From positions 57,188-121,187 of the forward strand of contig NAOQ01000169.1 in NCBI GenBank assembly GCA_002751075.1: a stretch of 64,000 nt of DNA, in the 5' to 3' direction. The position numbers were made by a program, and so were the translations under genes. The notes beneath the pieces are model-generated. The model was not told the origin of the DNA. It made no database searches and worked only from the letters and a program-made list of their open reading frames with translations. The stretch is from Ichthyophonus hoferi (taxonomy: Eukaryota; Opisthokonta; Ichthyosporea; Ichthyophonida; Ichthyophonidae). This document shows, one piece after another, positions 1 through 12,432 of the stretch. Within the stretch, counting starts at the first letter, position 1. The number at the start of each line of letters is the position of its first letter.

Positions 1-1540
1 TAAAATAAATAACAGATTAGCCATAATTGGTGCTTTTTGCCATTATTTCTTACTATTGAGTACTAATCGCTATATATGTTTAGAAAATGAATGAGTAGTT
101 TAATTAACCAAGGTATATTTGATTGATATCTACAATGCAATCAATTACAACTACTACAGATCTGATTATTATTAATTCTACCTATGTCAATATCTATAGA
201 TAATGACTTCATTCTAGGATCATCAACTTTTCGATCACTGCTAGACTGTCTTGAGCTATTTTCAATCAAGTAATTTGTAACTGTTGGGAAAATAACGTAG
301 CCGCTTGTTATAATCAGTGTGGATCAACAAACACGTGGCACTTAGATTGGTTAATCCAAAGATGATCTTGAAAAGCATGTGGCACGGATATAAAGTGCTT
401 AAGATGCTAATTATCTGTAGATTGAAGGCTTTCAAAAATCTATTAGGCTTAGGCCAATAGTATGGGGTCTTTTGGTCAGTTCACTGAAAGCTCGTTTTAT
501 GTAGTATTAGCTGAAATACTTTGTAGAAGACTAGGCTGGCCTTGTAGTAACCAATTGTGCTCTACTTATATCGTTAAATATTGTTAAGAAATTCCAACAC
601 AACTAATACCTTTTATACTTTCTAAAAGTTTTAGCTACGTGTCACATTGTGTTTGATTAACTATAATCTACTAAACAAATAATAATAGTCAAACTTTGTT
701 GCCCTTGACCCGAATTTGAACATTATTAATTGTGTGCTAATTGTTGATATTTTATTTGGCAGTTGTTTCTAACACTTAGATGTGCCGATATAATAAATCA
801 ATTCTACCTTAATGTAGTTTATATGCATGCAGTAATAATATATAATAATATATAATGTTGTTTTAATTATCTACTTAGTAGAAATCTATCTGGATCTAAT
901 AATTACACCTTTGGAGAGTTGTTTCTAGTTATGTATTGATTGGTACACTATTGCAATGTACGATGATCAGTAGTACAGTCCTTGTGAATCATATGATTAG
1001 AATGGATTAGCAATCGATATGTGATTTTTAATATTTTAGATCATAACACTAATAAACTTAATTAGACCTACATCATGCCACTAACATTGACTGAAACTAA
1101 TGCCTAAAGCATAGTGACTATATGATTTTTTACAATCATATTTAAACATACAGTGATATATCAAATAATTGATCTTCAATATATAATACAGAACCAATTA
1201 CTTATGATTAATGAGTAAACTAAAATATAATGTCTTAATATATGCCTATTGCATACATGCTTTGTGGATATTGCTCAATTGATTGTAGCAAATTGTGACA
1301 TCTAAACAATATATGCACTAATGGTAGCAGATGCTGAATGGTGGTATTTCCAATTTGCTAAAAACTGCTACCTAGTTTCTTCATACTTTTGCCAACTTCT
1401 CATTGGAGTCTGATAATAGTACAGGCTGTAGCTTTTTCCTATTAACTGCAATACATGTGGTTATTGCGTAAGTAAAAGCCAAGTTCCTTATTTTCAAACC
1501 TAGCTTGGATTTGACTATAAACTAGTGTATTATTTTTTTT
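1..1540. other. AT-rich gene-free stretch
   Basis: No convincing exon, RNA gene or conserved motif is seen on either strand. The sequence is AT-rich and stop-dense in all frames. The only structured item is the possible solo LTR at 282-599, listed separately. Its position beside copia remnants suggests decayed transposon sequence, but no coding trace is readable here. Confidence 0.5.
282..599. mobile_element. Possible solo LTR (copia-type termini)
   Basis: A 318-bp segment starts TGTTGGGAA and ends TTCCAACA, so its ends are near-perfect inverted repeats of the TGTTGG..CCAACA type common in Ty1/copia LTRs. It lies upstream of clear copia pol remnants. No exact target-site duplication is visible at the flanks and no second copy was found in the window, so the call rests on termini and context only. 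Confidence 0.35.
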
Positions 1541-1559
1541 GTCATGTATATCTAGTACG

Positions 1560-2900
1560 TGTTTGTGTGCACTAAATATATGAAAAGCATATAGTATTAT
1601 ACCTCTAAAGTTATGGGTTCATTACAATTAATACTTCTACCTATTTTTCATTACGTCAATAATTAGTTCAACAGTACATCACTGTAAGTATGAACTTATA
1701 ATTAGTCTGTGGTTAGTAGTGATTATTATTTGGCACCATCTGAAACTTGAAAGTATTTTGATTAGAGGTCAAGGCATAGTAGATATGAGAAATAGGACTG
1801 ACCAAAATTAAGAATACTTAGTACTATTTCAAGTGTGTGATCTTGCAGCTTACAAACTTAAGCTTTCCATAATTCTTGCTCAAGATCACGCTGTTACTCA
1901 AGAGATATAGAAGCCTTTAGTTTCTTACTAGATGCAGTATTGTATATATGATAACCCTAATCTAATTGTGGTTGTGGCTAAATGGTTACAATATAGTTAA
2001 TATTAAGAGAAGTGACACCAGGCTTGACTTGTTAGCCGTCTATTAAAGGATCTGGGTTAATTGCTTTACCATCTTTAAAAACTATAGACATAATATGAAT
2101 ACATACAAATGTACATAAAATTCCGGAATATGACTTTTTCTAACTAGTATATGACAACTATTCTCTGCATTACTGTATAAAGCCTTGTATTTATATTTCC
2201 TTTGCTCAAAAACCAGTTCTGCATAATTTTGATCACCCAGTGTCATATAATATTATGAGTTCTATTGAATCAAAAAATGACCAACTACTAATTGGTTGAC
2301 ACCTATATGGTACCTGATTGGTTGTATTTTTTATCACGGGTTTATTATATTAATTGATCAAACTATTGATCTTTGTAAGAAGTTCTGAGTCAGTACAAAC
2401 ATAGATCATTTACAAAGATTTTCCATCAAAGTTAACTAGGAAAAAGTGTCTTTTCTCTATATTAGTCAACATAAAAATAGCAGAAATAAATAAAAGAATG
2501 GATAATGAAAGAGTAGTAGATGTTTTAGTTCCAGCAGTATATCATCTTAGTTTGATATGGTGATCATTTATTTAAAGCCAAGCATGCCAGATTAGTCGTC
2601 AGTAACTAGGCATTATATAATAGTGATACCAATTAAGTTGTAATTTAGGGTTTCCATATCTGATGAATTTTAAACTTGAACTTCAATCCAATAATTCAGT
2701 TGTTAAAATAAGTATCACATCACAGTTAACGTGTGATTGATGGGTCAGTCATTTACCAAGAAATTATAACCAAACTACAGACCTCAGTTCGGGACTAGTT
2801 AAATCTCTTGCAAATAAATGCGAGTAAAATATGATCTTGCCTAAATTTGAAAGTAATCTTTATTATAAATTATAACAATAAGACAAAACAAAACAGTCAG
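1560..2900 (+). mobile_element. Diverged copia-type LTR / 5' leader region
   Basis: Stretches here match, with many differences, the region 57830-58370. The best match is 2590-2900 against 58090-58370, including the shared blocks 'gggtttccatat' / 'gaggtttccatat' and 'ccaatccaata' and similar text around the gacctcag/gtctcag segment. In both places the repeat comes just before a gag/pol-like fossil on the plus strand, as expected for an LTR plus leader of one element family. Exact ends are not resolved. The divergence suggests an old insertion. Confidence 0.5.
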
Positions 2901-4442
2901 AAAAAAAGAAACCACAACAAAACTCCGAATCTTCCACCCTATGGTTTGTGAACAAAGCAAAGAAGGTGAATATTACTTTTTACTCTGACTCTGAGAATTC
3001 GTCAATAAAGGACTTACCAAACAAGTTTGTTACTTGTGAGGAGTCAGTAACTCAATCAAGTGAAAAATCAGATTATTGGTCATGGGAAAACACCAATGGA
3101 CAAGTATTGACTATTTAAATATAGATTCCACATGATGTTCTTTAACAACAATCAGAGTTCTTTTCACCGTAACCATATCCAAGAACTTAATTGTGAAACA
3201 ACTGGGTAAATTGAGATCTACCTCAACAGAAAATTATAGGAGGATACATGGGCCAACCCAAAGGATTTTAAGATCCTGACGTTCCCTAAGGAATATTTAC
3301 TTAGTAGAGGTCCCTATATGGGTTAAAAGAGTCAGCCTTTGCCTGGCAGAAGACTCTAGCTGGATTCCTTGCTATGGAACATTTGTACCTAACCAATACG
3401 GACCAATATCTATTTGTCTCTCATGGAGTGCACTAATATTTAACAGTGTGTGTCTATGTAAATGATATGATAGTAGTCTCTGACAAAGTAAAGGAAGTGG
3501 CCAAGTCTATTCAAGACATGAGAGATTGATTTGATATCAATGAATTGGGATTTCTAACCAAGTACCTAAGATATCGGATTTACAAATATGACAGGGCTGC
3601 CATACACATGTCCCAGTAAGCTTATGTGAAAAAACTAGTACAAGCTACAATATGGAGTACGCCCAGTACACCATATCTGCTATTCTTTCAGGCCAGGTGT
3701 TAACACCGGGGTTGGAGAAAGATGATAGGCTAAGGGAAAACATCAAGGGTTTTCAGATAATCATAGGGTGTCTTCTATGGGTCTTCAGAATGATTCATCC
3801 AAACATTGCTTTTGCAGTCAGCTTGATGGGGAAATTTACATCAAACCTATCAGAATCACGTTGGAGAATGGTTATGTATTTACTAACCTACCTTAACCCC
3901 AACCCAGATGTAGGTTTAGTGTATCATCAGGGGCCTCTTCATGTATGTATTTATGTAAATGTCAGTGTTACAGTGGGCATTACAGCAAGGAAATCAGTCT
4001 TGGCTTTAATTTAATTTTAGTCTGACGCTTCTGCATCCTAAATTAGTAGGAAACAGTCTCTTGTGACAACATAAAGTATCGATATAGAATACCCAGCACT
4101 ATGCATGGCTATTCATCAAATAGTGTGGATGTCTGATGTCCTAGACAGTTTAGGAGTCTCAACAGCTCTTGCCTCCATGCACCAGGACAATCAATCAATT
4201 GTCCAAATAACTGAATCCTATAGAATCACCCACAACACCAAGCACATACAAGTCAAGTTTCATTATGTCAAGGCTGCCATCCTAGAAGGAACTGTAGTAA
4301 TGAAACAGGCTACAATATCTGCCCAAAAGGCAAACATTTTTACCAATGCATTTACTCCTACCAACTCTGTTAGAGTAGGGGATTTACTAGCTCTTGATTT
4401 CTAATAGTAGCTCTCCATATGTGGATAGAGATGCAGGGGGTG
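2900..4442 (+). mobile_element. Ty1/copia retrotransposon fossil (RT and RNase H part)
   Basis: Plus-strand fragments are recognisably copia pol. They include reverse transcriptase C-terminal sequence at about 3240-4010 (the region around HPNIAFAVSLMGKF and the MVMYLLTYL segment) and an RNase H/tether stretch at about 4020-4404 (DNQSIVQIT, NTKHIQVKFHYVK, then KANIFTNAFTP, the family's equivalent of ADIFTKPL). A purine-rich tract with the sequence gatgcaggggg precedes TGTTG at about 4440-4445, as at the start of a copia 3' LTR. The element is broken, with several breaks, and is 5'-truncated or heavily decayed. Likely old. Confidence 0.85.
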
Positions 4443-4990
4443 TGTTGTAATGCACCTATCGCAGGGTGTCGTTTAAGTAAGAATAATGGTTTTATTTTGA
4501 TGCCTTACTGCAGATAGTGGGCTTAAAAATACAACACATGAGATTCGGCTTGTCTACAATAGTGTCTCCAACACGAGGAATTCCGTAGTGATCAGAAATG
4601 ACTAGTTTATAATTAAGTCTTAGTGCTTTAATGTAAAGATTCTTAAAACCACAAGGAGGTTTTGTCAATTTAAGATAAGATCGGGTTTGTGATCATAGAG
4701 ATATCTCAACATAAAGTAACAAAGTTAAAGTGAGAAGGATATGTAACTTTAAATGTCAAAAGGCAAAGCTTGACACTTGCCCAATGCTCCCCTATATATT
4801 CAAACTCCTGACCATCAGTTAGGGCTAGATATGAGTAGTTTATTAATAAAATAAAGTTTTGGTCAAAAGATAATATAAGTGAGATTATTATTGCTATTGT
4901 TGTGAATAAGAAGATTAATATTTAATGAAAAACTTAATTTTCACATATTAAAAACACACACCCTTTTAATAAAAAAGATGATTGAAATTG
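4443..4990 (+). mobile_element. Possible 3' LTR region of the copia fossil
   Basis: The stretch directly follows the polypurine-like tract and opens with TGTTGTAATG, the expected place and start of a copia 3' LTR. Its far end was not found and no matching 5' copy is clear within the window, so length and identity are uncertain. It has no coding signal. Confidence 0.35.
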
Positions 4991-6030
4991 TTTTTACATT
5001 GGAATCTAGTGACGAGGTTGAAGCTATACAATGAATTTTGTGCAAAGCTTAAACGAAATGGAGTTATTATCATCTAACATGTGAAAACTAAGTCAAAGCC
5101 TCTATGGACTCCACATCTCTGAACTGCTTTAGAACAGATTCCTGACAGCTTTCTATGGTCCTTGCACTTGTAGCCCCTAAAGACCAATCTACGCTTATAC
5201 AAGTCACATGGAAATAGTGGTTTTATGTGCATTTATATCTACATTGATGACATTATTATCTGCTCTGAAGGCATTAAGGATTGTGAGTAGTTTATCAGTG
5301 CCATCTTAGTGAAATACCATACCAAGTCCATTAGGTTTCTGAGCTCCTTCATTAGTGACTCAATCAATTGGGATCTAGCTAAATACATTCTACTGTTACA
5401 GCAGAGATTCATTATTAAGCTAGTCAAGAGCATTGGTCAACATAAAAGCTGGCCAACACACACTCAAATTCTAATTGAGCATATTAAGGTCATAAATGAT
5501 AAGGACACCTCACGTCGCCCATGTGACATAACCACCCATGCCTCCTTGATCAGGTGTCTAAACAGGATTAGCAAATCCAGTAGAGCTGACATCATCTTCA
5601 GTGTGGCCTTCCTCACCAGGTATTCTAGCAAGCTGAACATGCCTCATTATGAGGTATCACTTCGCCTTTGCAGATGTTTAAATATGTACCCTTCTGAGAC
5701 CATTGTTAATAACCCCCAGGTCCATCAGTTTGATTGACTACTTTGATGCAGACTTCTCAACACGGGATATCATGATGCCAAAAATAAAAGTGGCTATTGC
5801 ATCTTTTTGGCCATAAGATTACAGGATTGTAATAACAAAAGGCAGACCATCTGTGCCCACTCATTGATTGGGAGTGAATTCCTGAGTATATTGGCAACAA
5901 CACAACAGATCGCCTACATCATGACTTCAATTTATGGGTTTGGTTTCAACACTAGGAGAGCACTACTCTATGGACACGACGTGAACACTAAAGTTTTGCA
6001 AAAAGAAGCATGTGGAACCTTACTCTAATG
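4990..6030 (+). mobile_element. Second Ty1/copia pol fossil
   Basis: A second, distinct copia pol remnant lies in the same orientation. Around 5220-5300 is the reverse-transcriptase active-site neighbourhood (a YIDDIIICS-like motif). At 5309-5737 follow thumb/connection-like sequences, and at 5740-6000 traces of RNase H. It is broken at multiple points. It repeats domains already present at 2.9-4.4 kb, so two separate insertions, not one element, are needed to explain the region. Confidence 0.75.
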
Positions 6031-8229
6031 CTTTTTAGCAATTAAAAGTCAATTCCAAAATAAACTATAAAATAACGTAAGTATCAATAAAAAGACATTA
6101 TACAGTTTCCAGCTGGTGACTTACTCTGTATTTACATGAGCTAAAATACTCCAATAGAAGAGGCTCTAAGAGATTGTTGAGAGCCAGAACCTAACCACAT
6201 TAAACGTTTATCACAACATGGATTCTCTTCTTGCACCCACTAGCAATGTCATCTCAATAGTGTAATAATAGTTGATGATCATTCATGATTTGTTCTTTAA
6301 CATTTGTGTTTTTACAACTACAGTATGTTTTCGTCTATAGACATACAATTTAATACTCCAGGCTTGTAGTGGCACGTCGTTCGTATCAAAATATTTAAAT
6401 ATAAGGATTGCTATCAATAGTAAGCTTTAATTATTATAAAGATAAATCTGAAGGAGACTATATCTCAAGACACTGGGAAAATATCTAAGCATGATCTGCA
6501 ATTAGCTACAGACACTTACCAAGAGTAAAGAAAAATAAACAAATAATGCATAATTGAGTAGATAACAAAACGCCAAATACAGTCAACACAGGCTGCTGAG
6601 CAGAGAGTGAAATATTTTTTCATGATAAGATCAGCAAGCCAGTCTTCTGATAGGTCCAAAATGGTGGTCTCCATTCTACAATACAAAGAATTAAAACTAG
6701 AACAGCAGAGCAATAATGACATGGCAATAGTCAACATTAATTCTGGCACTAATGAGGAGAAGACAATTTAAACAAATAAAGGTCTGATAAGACCTAAGCA
6801 TATAACCAATCTCCTTGGACTGGTAGGCATAGGTAGTCAACCATTTGCTCATCTTCATATCATACCAATATATATTGTAAGTACAAAGACAATCACTATA
6901 TTACTATTTTAACATCATTTGTGTTGTTCGTATTGAGTGTACCTTCTTACTCAAAAGTCCAATCATGTGTCTACTAGTAGCCACATCTATTTTTGATTAG
7001 CCTTCATTCACAATTTAATGTACATACTAGCTTCTAACATTAATATATATTTGATTATCAAAACATTGTTGTTATATCCCATGTTAATTGGAAGCATAAA
7101 TATGTATAATATACGCAGAACATAGGTGTATATACGCATCTTATTATTCAGCTAATATTTTATAAAAATGAGCAATACAGTGATACGATACACATTGTTA
7201 CAGTTGAGTCTATCATTTATGATTATGTGTACAACACAACTATGCATCCTCCAAAATTACTACAAAATGCAACAGTCAGAATCACTCACCCACAAGCATA
7301 ATCCTCTCTTAAGAATTAACACCCCATAAGCCTTCACCGTAACAAAAAGAAAGACACAATCTATGGTTACACGGAAAAAGGCAATAGTTACTTGTTTATA
7401 CCGTAAGTTCTGTACAAAACCTGCAGAAGTGAAAAATGAAAATATTTGTTTCAGACAATTAGAAAACCATCAATACCTTATAAATATGTGATGGAAAGAT
7501 GAACAACTAGACAGTATTGATCCGAGAAGATCACAGTAAGTCAAGGGGCAGTTAGGTTCTCTTGATCCATCAGGAACTCAGCCTAAATGATGGTTGAGAG
7601 GCTCTTACCACAAAATAAAACAAAGTTAATTGGCCCGGGTGGCTTGTACAAAGGTATATAAAAATACTGTAAAACTATCAAATATATAATTCGTAATCAT
7701 AGTAAGCTAGAGTGAAGCAAGCTATACAAGGGAACATTAAGTATTAAGTGCATTAGCCATATCTTTCTTTCATTTACCAAATCAAATGGCTTTTACTTGG
7801 GAATATATCCAAACAAACAGCATACACACAAGTACGTGTAGAATTTTATTATGGTTTATATGAGAAAGAGCCACAAAAATTTAAAATATCCTTCCACATT
7901 CACATTTCCATTCTTACTTATCAGAACTGTTGAACAGTGGAAAGATAAAAATATTAAACAGCCCAAATCTACATCACAAGAACGTTTAAAAAACAAGGTC
8001 ACGTTTAGTTGGCGACATTAAATTGAATACACCAATATCGTAAATGGTAGAAGAGAAAAAGACTTGTCAGCGACTAAATTGCCTTGCGCAGTACACGCAA
8101 GAAAATAAGCAACTTAGTTGGCTTATGTATAATTGGTATTATGCAGTTTTCTATGTATAGAACCAGCCAGACAGAACAGGAAACTGCTTTGTTAAATCTA
8201 AACCCCCTCAATGTCTCACAAGGTTTGGA
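6031..8229. other. Gene-free AT-rich stretch
   Basis: No exon with family similarity is seen. The only ORF over 60 codons (6516-6749, minus) resembles nothing known and lacks an acceptor or start context. The part next to 8230 presumably includes the 3' UTR of the SARNP-like gene; a minus-strand AATAAA occurs at about 7844-7849. Confidence 0.5.
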
Positions 8230-9238
8230 CTAGACTTTGGCTTTCTTTTCTGCTGATTCTCCACTAGAAAATCGGGCAGCTCTTTTGGCTGCCTTGTCTT
8301 GTTCTTCTGCCTGTACAAGCACTGGGGATACCTGAAAAGAACCTAATGTTAACATCTAATTCAATCAGAGAGATAGGAAATGTGTATGTGACATACCAAA
8401 GAAGCTATTACCAGACAATAGGTGCTCACATACACCAAGCTTCATTGCCATCTCAGGTACAAGATAGAGAGGGAAAACATAAATAACACTGTTTTGCTTT
8501 TAAAAACAAGTCTCCTTCTTATACAATCAAGGCCTCTATGAAGAGCATATACTACAGCTTTGGGTAAAACAGCTATCTCTTTATGAACCACTCTAATATG
8601 TTCCTTCTTCTCTCAATCACTATTGAATGACATTCCATCATAATAAAACCAGAAAAAAAGAATACAGAGTAGGCAAAGCCTCATGTATAGAGCCCATGGG
8701 CCATAACTTCACCTTGACACCAAATCTTTCCTTGCGCTTCTGTAACTTTTCCAGCTCCTCGGGGTCAAGAGTCTTGCCTTCAGGCTTTGCTGCTTCAGCT
8801 CTAAGAAAGGAAGACAGGTTACTTTTGAAAAATTGCATAGTGGACTTCAAGTTTCAGAGAAAGAGGGAGGTAAAAAGGAGCGGATGCACAGAAAAAAAAA
8901 AAGAATAGCAAACAAATGTGTAGGAGGGGTTAGAACAAGAGCAGACTTCAGTTCAGGTGCCTTACAAAACATCACGTTCATTACCTTGCAGGGGCGGCAG
9001 CATCAGGTGTACTGGTAGCCAGGCCAAAGCGTGCAGCTCTGACTGCTTTCTTTACAACCTCCTGGGACTTATCAACGACAACCTTGTCAGTAGCCTTGAC
9101 AGGAAGTCCAAATCGCTCTGCACGGGTTGCCTTTTTCTTATTTTCCATAGCTTGATCTTCGCTGGCCCCCGCCGCTACAACTCCAAAGCGCTCAGTGCGC
9201 TTGGCCACTTTTGTCTTATCATCTTCTTCAACAGCTGA
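8230..9238 (-). CDS. SARNP: SARNP/Tho1-like mRNP protein (3' exons; 5' end not found)
   Basis: Three exons are readable on the minus strand: 9238-8985, 8800-8713 and 8331-8230 (TAG at 8232-8230). Together they encode about 147 aa in one frame with GT/AG junctions (CTAG, GTAATG; CTTAG, GTGAAG; TTTCAG). The protein carries the repeated short basic motif of SARNP/CIP29/Tho1 (R-x-E/A-R-F-G) at least five times: KRTERFGV, TRAERFGL, VRAARFGL, KRKERFGV and KRAARFSS. In animals and yeast this motif array follows a SAP domain, binds RNA and the DEAD-box helicase UAP56/Sub2, and acts in TREX-linked mRNA export in the nucleus. No SAP-domain exon or start codon was recognised upstream, so the gene is 5'-incomplete here. 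The first exon could instead begin at 9234 (second AG). The family call is firm from the repeated motif; orthology is inferred. Confidence 0.8.
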
Positions 9239-11875
9239 CTAGTAGGAAGCGTGTTAGTGCAACATAAGTAACGAATCATGTGGCTTTCTGAAGTTTCATC
9301 AACAGAGGCCTGCCAAGATCAACCAACACCTTCCCCTTTTTTCCTTACATAGAGAAGGAAAAACAGTAGAACAAAAAAAAACGGGCCAAAATATACAAAA
9401 AAATACGTCTTCACGGACACGGGCCCCTGTGAAACTGACTCGCCGCCATTTATTGTATGTTTACATCCTTCCCAACCTAACTCACATACTGAAGTACATC
9501 TTGCTGCAAAGGTGTTGTGTAAATTTATGAACTTCTAGATTTAACCTCCAGCAGTGAGATTCATTATTCAGCGGGTCGGAAACGGTTAAACAAGAAATAT
9601 GAGGTGTACTATTTTTTTAGGATAAGAAAAAACCATTGGAAAGCCAAAAGGTACTAGATTTTTTGCTATAGCAGGCATAATTCGATAAACAGAACATTAG
9701 AAAATATTTTAAGAAAACAGAGGGTTTTAGATATGTAGTGTTAAACCTTCAGGCAAGACTAGTGAAAACTACCATTTTCTTAAAAGCACAGACACGGCTA
9801 CTAATACAATATATTGTGAGAGGCACCCAGTAAGTTGCTACGTGTCCAGGTAATATATTTATGTACATCAAATCATTACAGCATAGTGAGTGGTTTTGCG
9901 TAAAGGGTGGCTGTTGCACTCTGAGACCAGGTGGACCAGGGTCGAAATTGATCCTATTGGTCCGCTTACAGTACCATACAATTGGTTCATTCCAGGCTGA
10001 CAACAAACCCCTAGATTGATCAGATAGAGGAGCAGGTAGCCTTATAACAAATGGCCATCCGGCGAGAAATAATCGACAATTTATATTATGTAAGATGTTT
10101 TATATCTCAGTTGCCATACAGTAACCATTTCTTTCCATATTCATCATCCCTATTAACAAACATGAATATTCCCCTAATTATCTATATCCTTTAAAGGGAG
10201 AGGTACATTATTGTAATACTTTTTGTCTTCCACTAATGTTGTCCCAGAAAGGAAAAACAGGAATGGCTTTTCACATACCATGTGTTTCTTTTCTTGTCTT
10301 GTCTTGAGTTATCAAAGCTAAACCAAAGGACAATACGCAGCTTCCAGTATCAAACTCCTCTCAAAGCATTTTATTGTACATTAGGTTATAAACTGCACCT
10401 TTTCCACCGTTAACAACCAAGTAGCAGCTCACCAGTTCTGTTTAGTAATGATAGCTCATTTTTAATTTACCAATTTACCAACAGCACTGCTATTCTTTTC
10501 TTCATGACTTTAAATTATTCTGCTGGTCCTGTCTTAAATATATGGGTTAAGTCACTTCCATTCAGAGTAAGAGCCTTCCACACATAACACCTAAATTATT
10601 AACTATATTTGGATAGGCTTTTTGATTTCACATCTTAGCTTTCAAACTGTTGTTAACTTCCAAAACACGTAGCATTATTACTTTTAGAAAGCGTATACAT
10701 TTAGGTTAAGTTTTAGTTAGTTGACAACCCGAGAGATCAACGTAAAACTTGTTTCAAATTCCTTTTTGCTTATAAAGGTTGAAAATTTAAATCTTTTATC
10801 CAGAGTAATAGGCATATTGCTTTAGGTTACCTTAGGTCTTACTATGCTGTTCTCTTAGACTGTAAGCCACAGAATGCCTAGTTGAGCTGTAGTTTACAAA
10901 TGACCAATGGACTTATATAAAGTAGGAACAATCTTGTTTTGCATACTCGTCTTCCCATACCACACACTCCCAATTAATGGTTTAACTACTTAGTATTGTC
11001 CGTCCATCTTCTCAGAGTTGATGTACTACCATCCAGGCTGGGAGAAGCCCGTCCCACTCTAACTCTAGCATGTTATTATCATCTTCCATTACTTTAGTGG
11101 CTCAATACACTGGTTTGTATCCCGTTTGATAGAGTTAGAACAATGGTATGCAAGCTTATTTTTAACTTTTAGGGGTTGAGTCGTTATTTCTGGGATGGAT
11201 GAAAACCCTTCAGTTGCATTCAAACCTGCGAGTGATCTTCCACTACCCATGGGTAGCCTTCGTTCCCATTGACTAGCATATGTGTATATGTCGCACTTTG
11301 TCTTTAACTCACATACCTTTTATTCCTTGCAGTTTATAATCTTGGATTAATCAGCTACCCTCTCACTGATAGCCATATTCCATTGGCTTATATGACATAG
11401 TCAAATACGTAAGTTGCTATTACATCTCATTATTCGTGTATCCGTGTATTCAAAAGGCAAGATCACTCTGTTCTTTGTTTGTAGCTATCGTTTAAATCAC
11501 ATTGTTACTATTTGTTCGAAATATGTTATGACTATCCTGGTTAACGCATCCCATACTACGGGCCGTTTGAACTTTACTATACCATTCCACACGTAGATCA
11601 ACCAAAGTTCTAGTGACAAGCGCATCAGGCGTGATTGGCAAATTAGTCACTGTTATGAGCTCGTTAATCGCGATTGTAGTTTTGTAATCATAAATACCTA
11701 AAATAGAGTGGCTTAATTAGTTACCCAATATTCCTAATGGATTAATTCATTAATATCTATCTGAAAGTTACCGCAACATAGTTAAGCACTGGCGGCGGTA
11801 GAAACAAGTACCAAAGCAAACAAAACACCTAATAAAGGGGGGGGGTACTTCATACCATATCATAATACGACTTTG
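9239..11875. other. Long stretch without recognised genes
   Basis: The missing 5' exons of the SARNP-like gene should lie here or beyond. One candidate start is the minus-strand ATG GCG GCG at about 9457-9449, in a local GC-rich patch, but no frame from it gives a SAP helix pair. Other ORFs in the stretch (9749-10006 minus, 11414-11596 plus) look like chance. A G-run lies at 11836-11845, just before the gap. Confidence 0.45.
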
Positions 11876-12432
11876 NNNNNNNNNNNNNNNNNNNNNNNNN
11901 NNNNNNNNNNNNNNNNNNNNNNNNNNNNNNNNNNNNNNNNNNNNNNNNNNNNNNNNNNNNNNNNNNNNNNNNNNNNNNNNNNNNNNNNNNNNNNNNNNNN
12001 NNNNNNNNNNNNNNNNNNNNNNNNNNNNNNNNNNNNNNNNNNNNNNNNNNNNNNNNNNNNNNNNNNNNNNNNNNNNNNNNNNNNNNNNNNNNNNNNNNNN
12101 NNNNNNNNNNNNNNNNNNNNNNNNNNNNNNNNNNNNNNNNNNNNNNNNNNNNNNNNNNNNNNNNNNNNNNNNNNNNNNNNNNNNNNNNNNNNNNNNNNNN
12201 NNNNNNNNNNNNNNNNNNNNNNNNNNNNNNNNNNNNNNNNNNNNNNNNNNNNNNNNNNNNNNNNNNNNNNNNNNNNNNNNNNNNNNNNNNNNNNNNNNNN
12301 NNNNNNNNNNNNNNNNNNNNNNNNNNNNNNNNNNNNNNNNNNNNNNNNNNNNNNNNNNNNNNNNNNNNNNNNNNNNNNNNNNNNNNNNNNNNNNNNNNNN
12401 NNNNNNNNNNNNNNNNNNNNNNNNNNNNNNNN
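11876..12432. other. Assembly gap (557 N)
   Basis: An unbroken run of N. ORFs spanning it are artefacts. A run of G lies about 30 bases before it. Confidence 0.99.

Noticed and set aside
9885-9975. tRNA-like text (gtggttttgcgt ... gggtcgaaattgatcc)
   Set aside because: A B-box-like stretch is present, but no acceptor stem or anticodon arm can be folded around it; not a tRNA.
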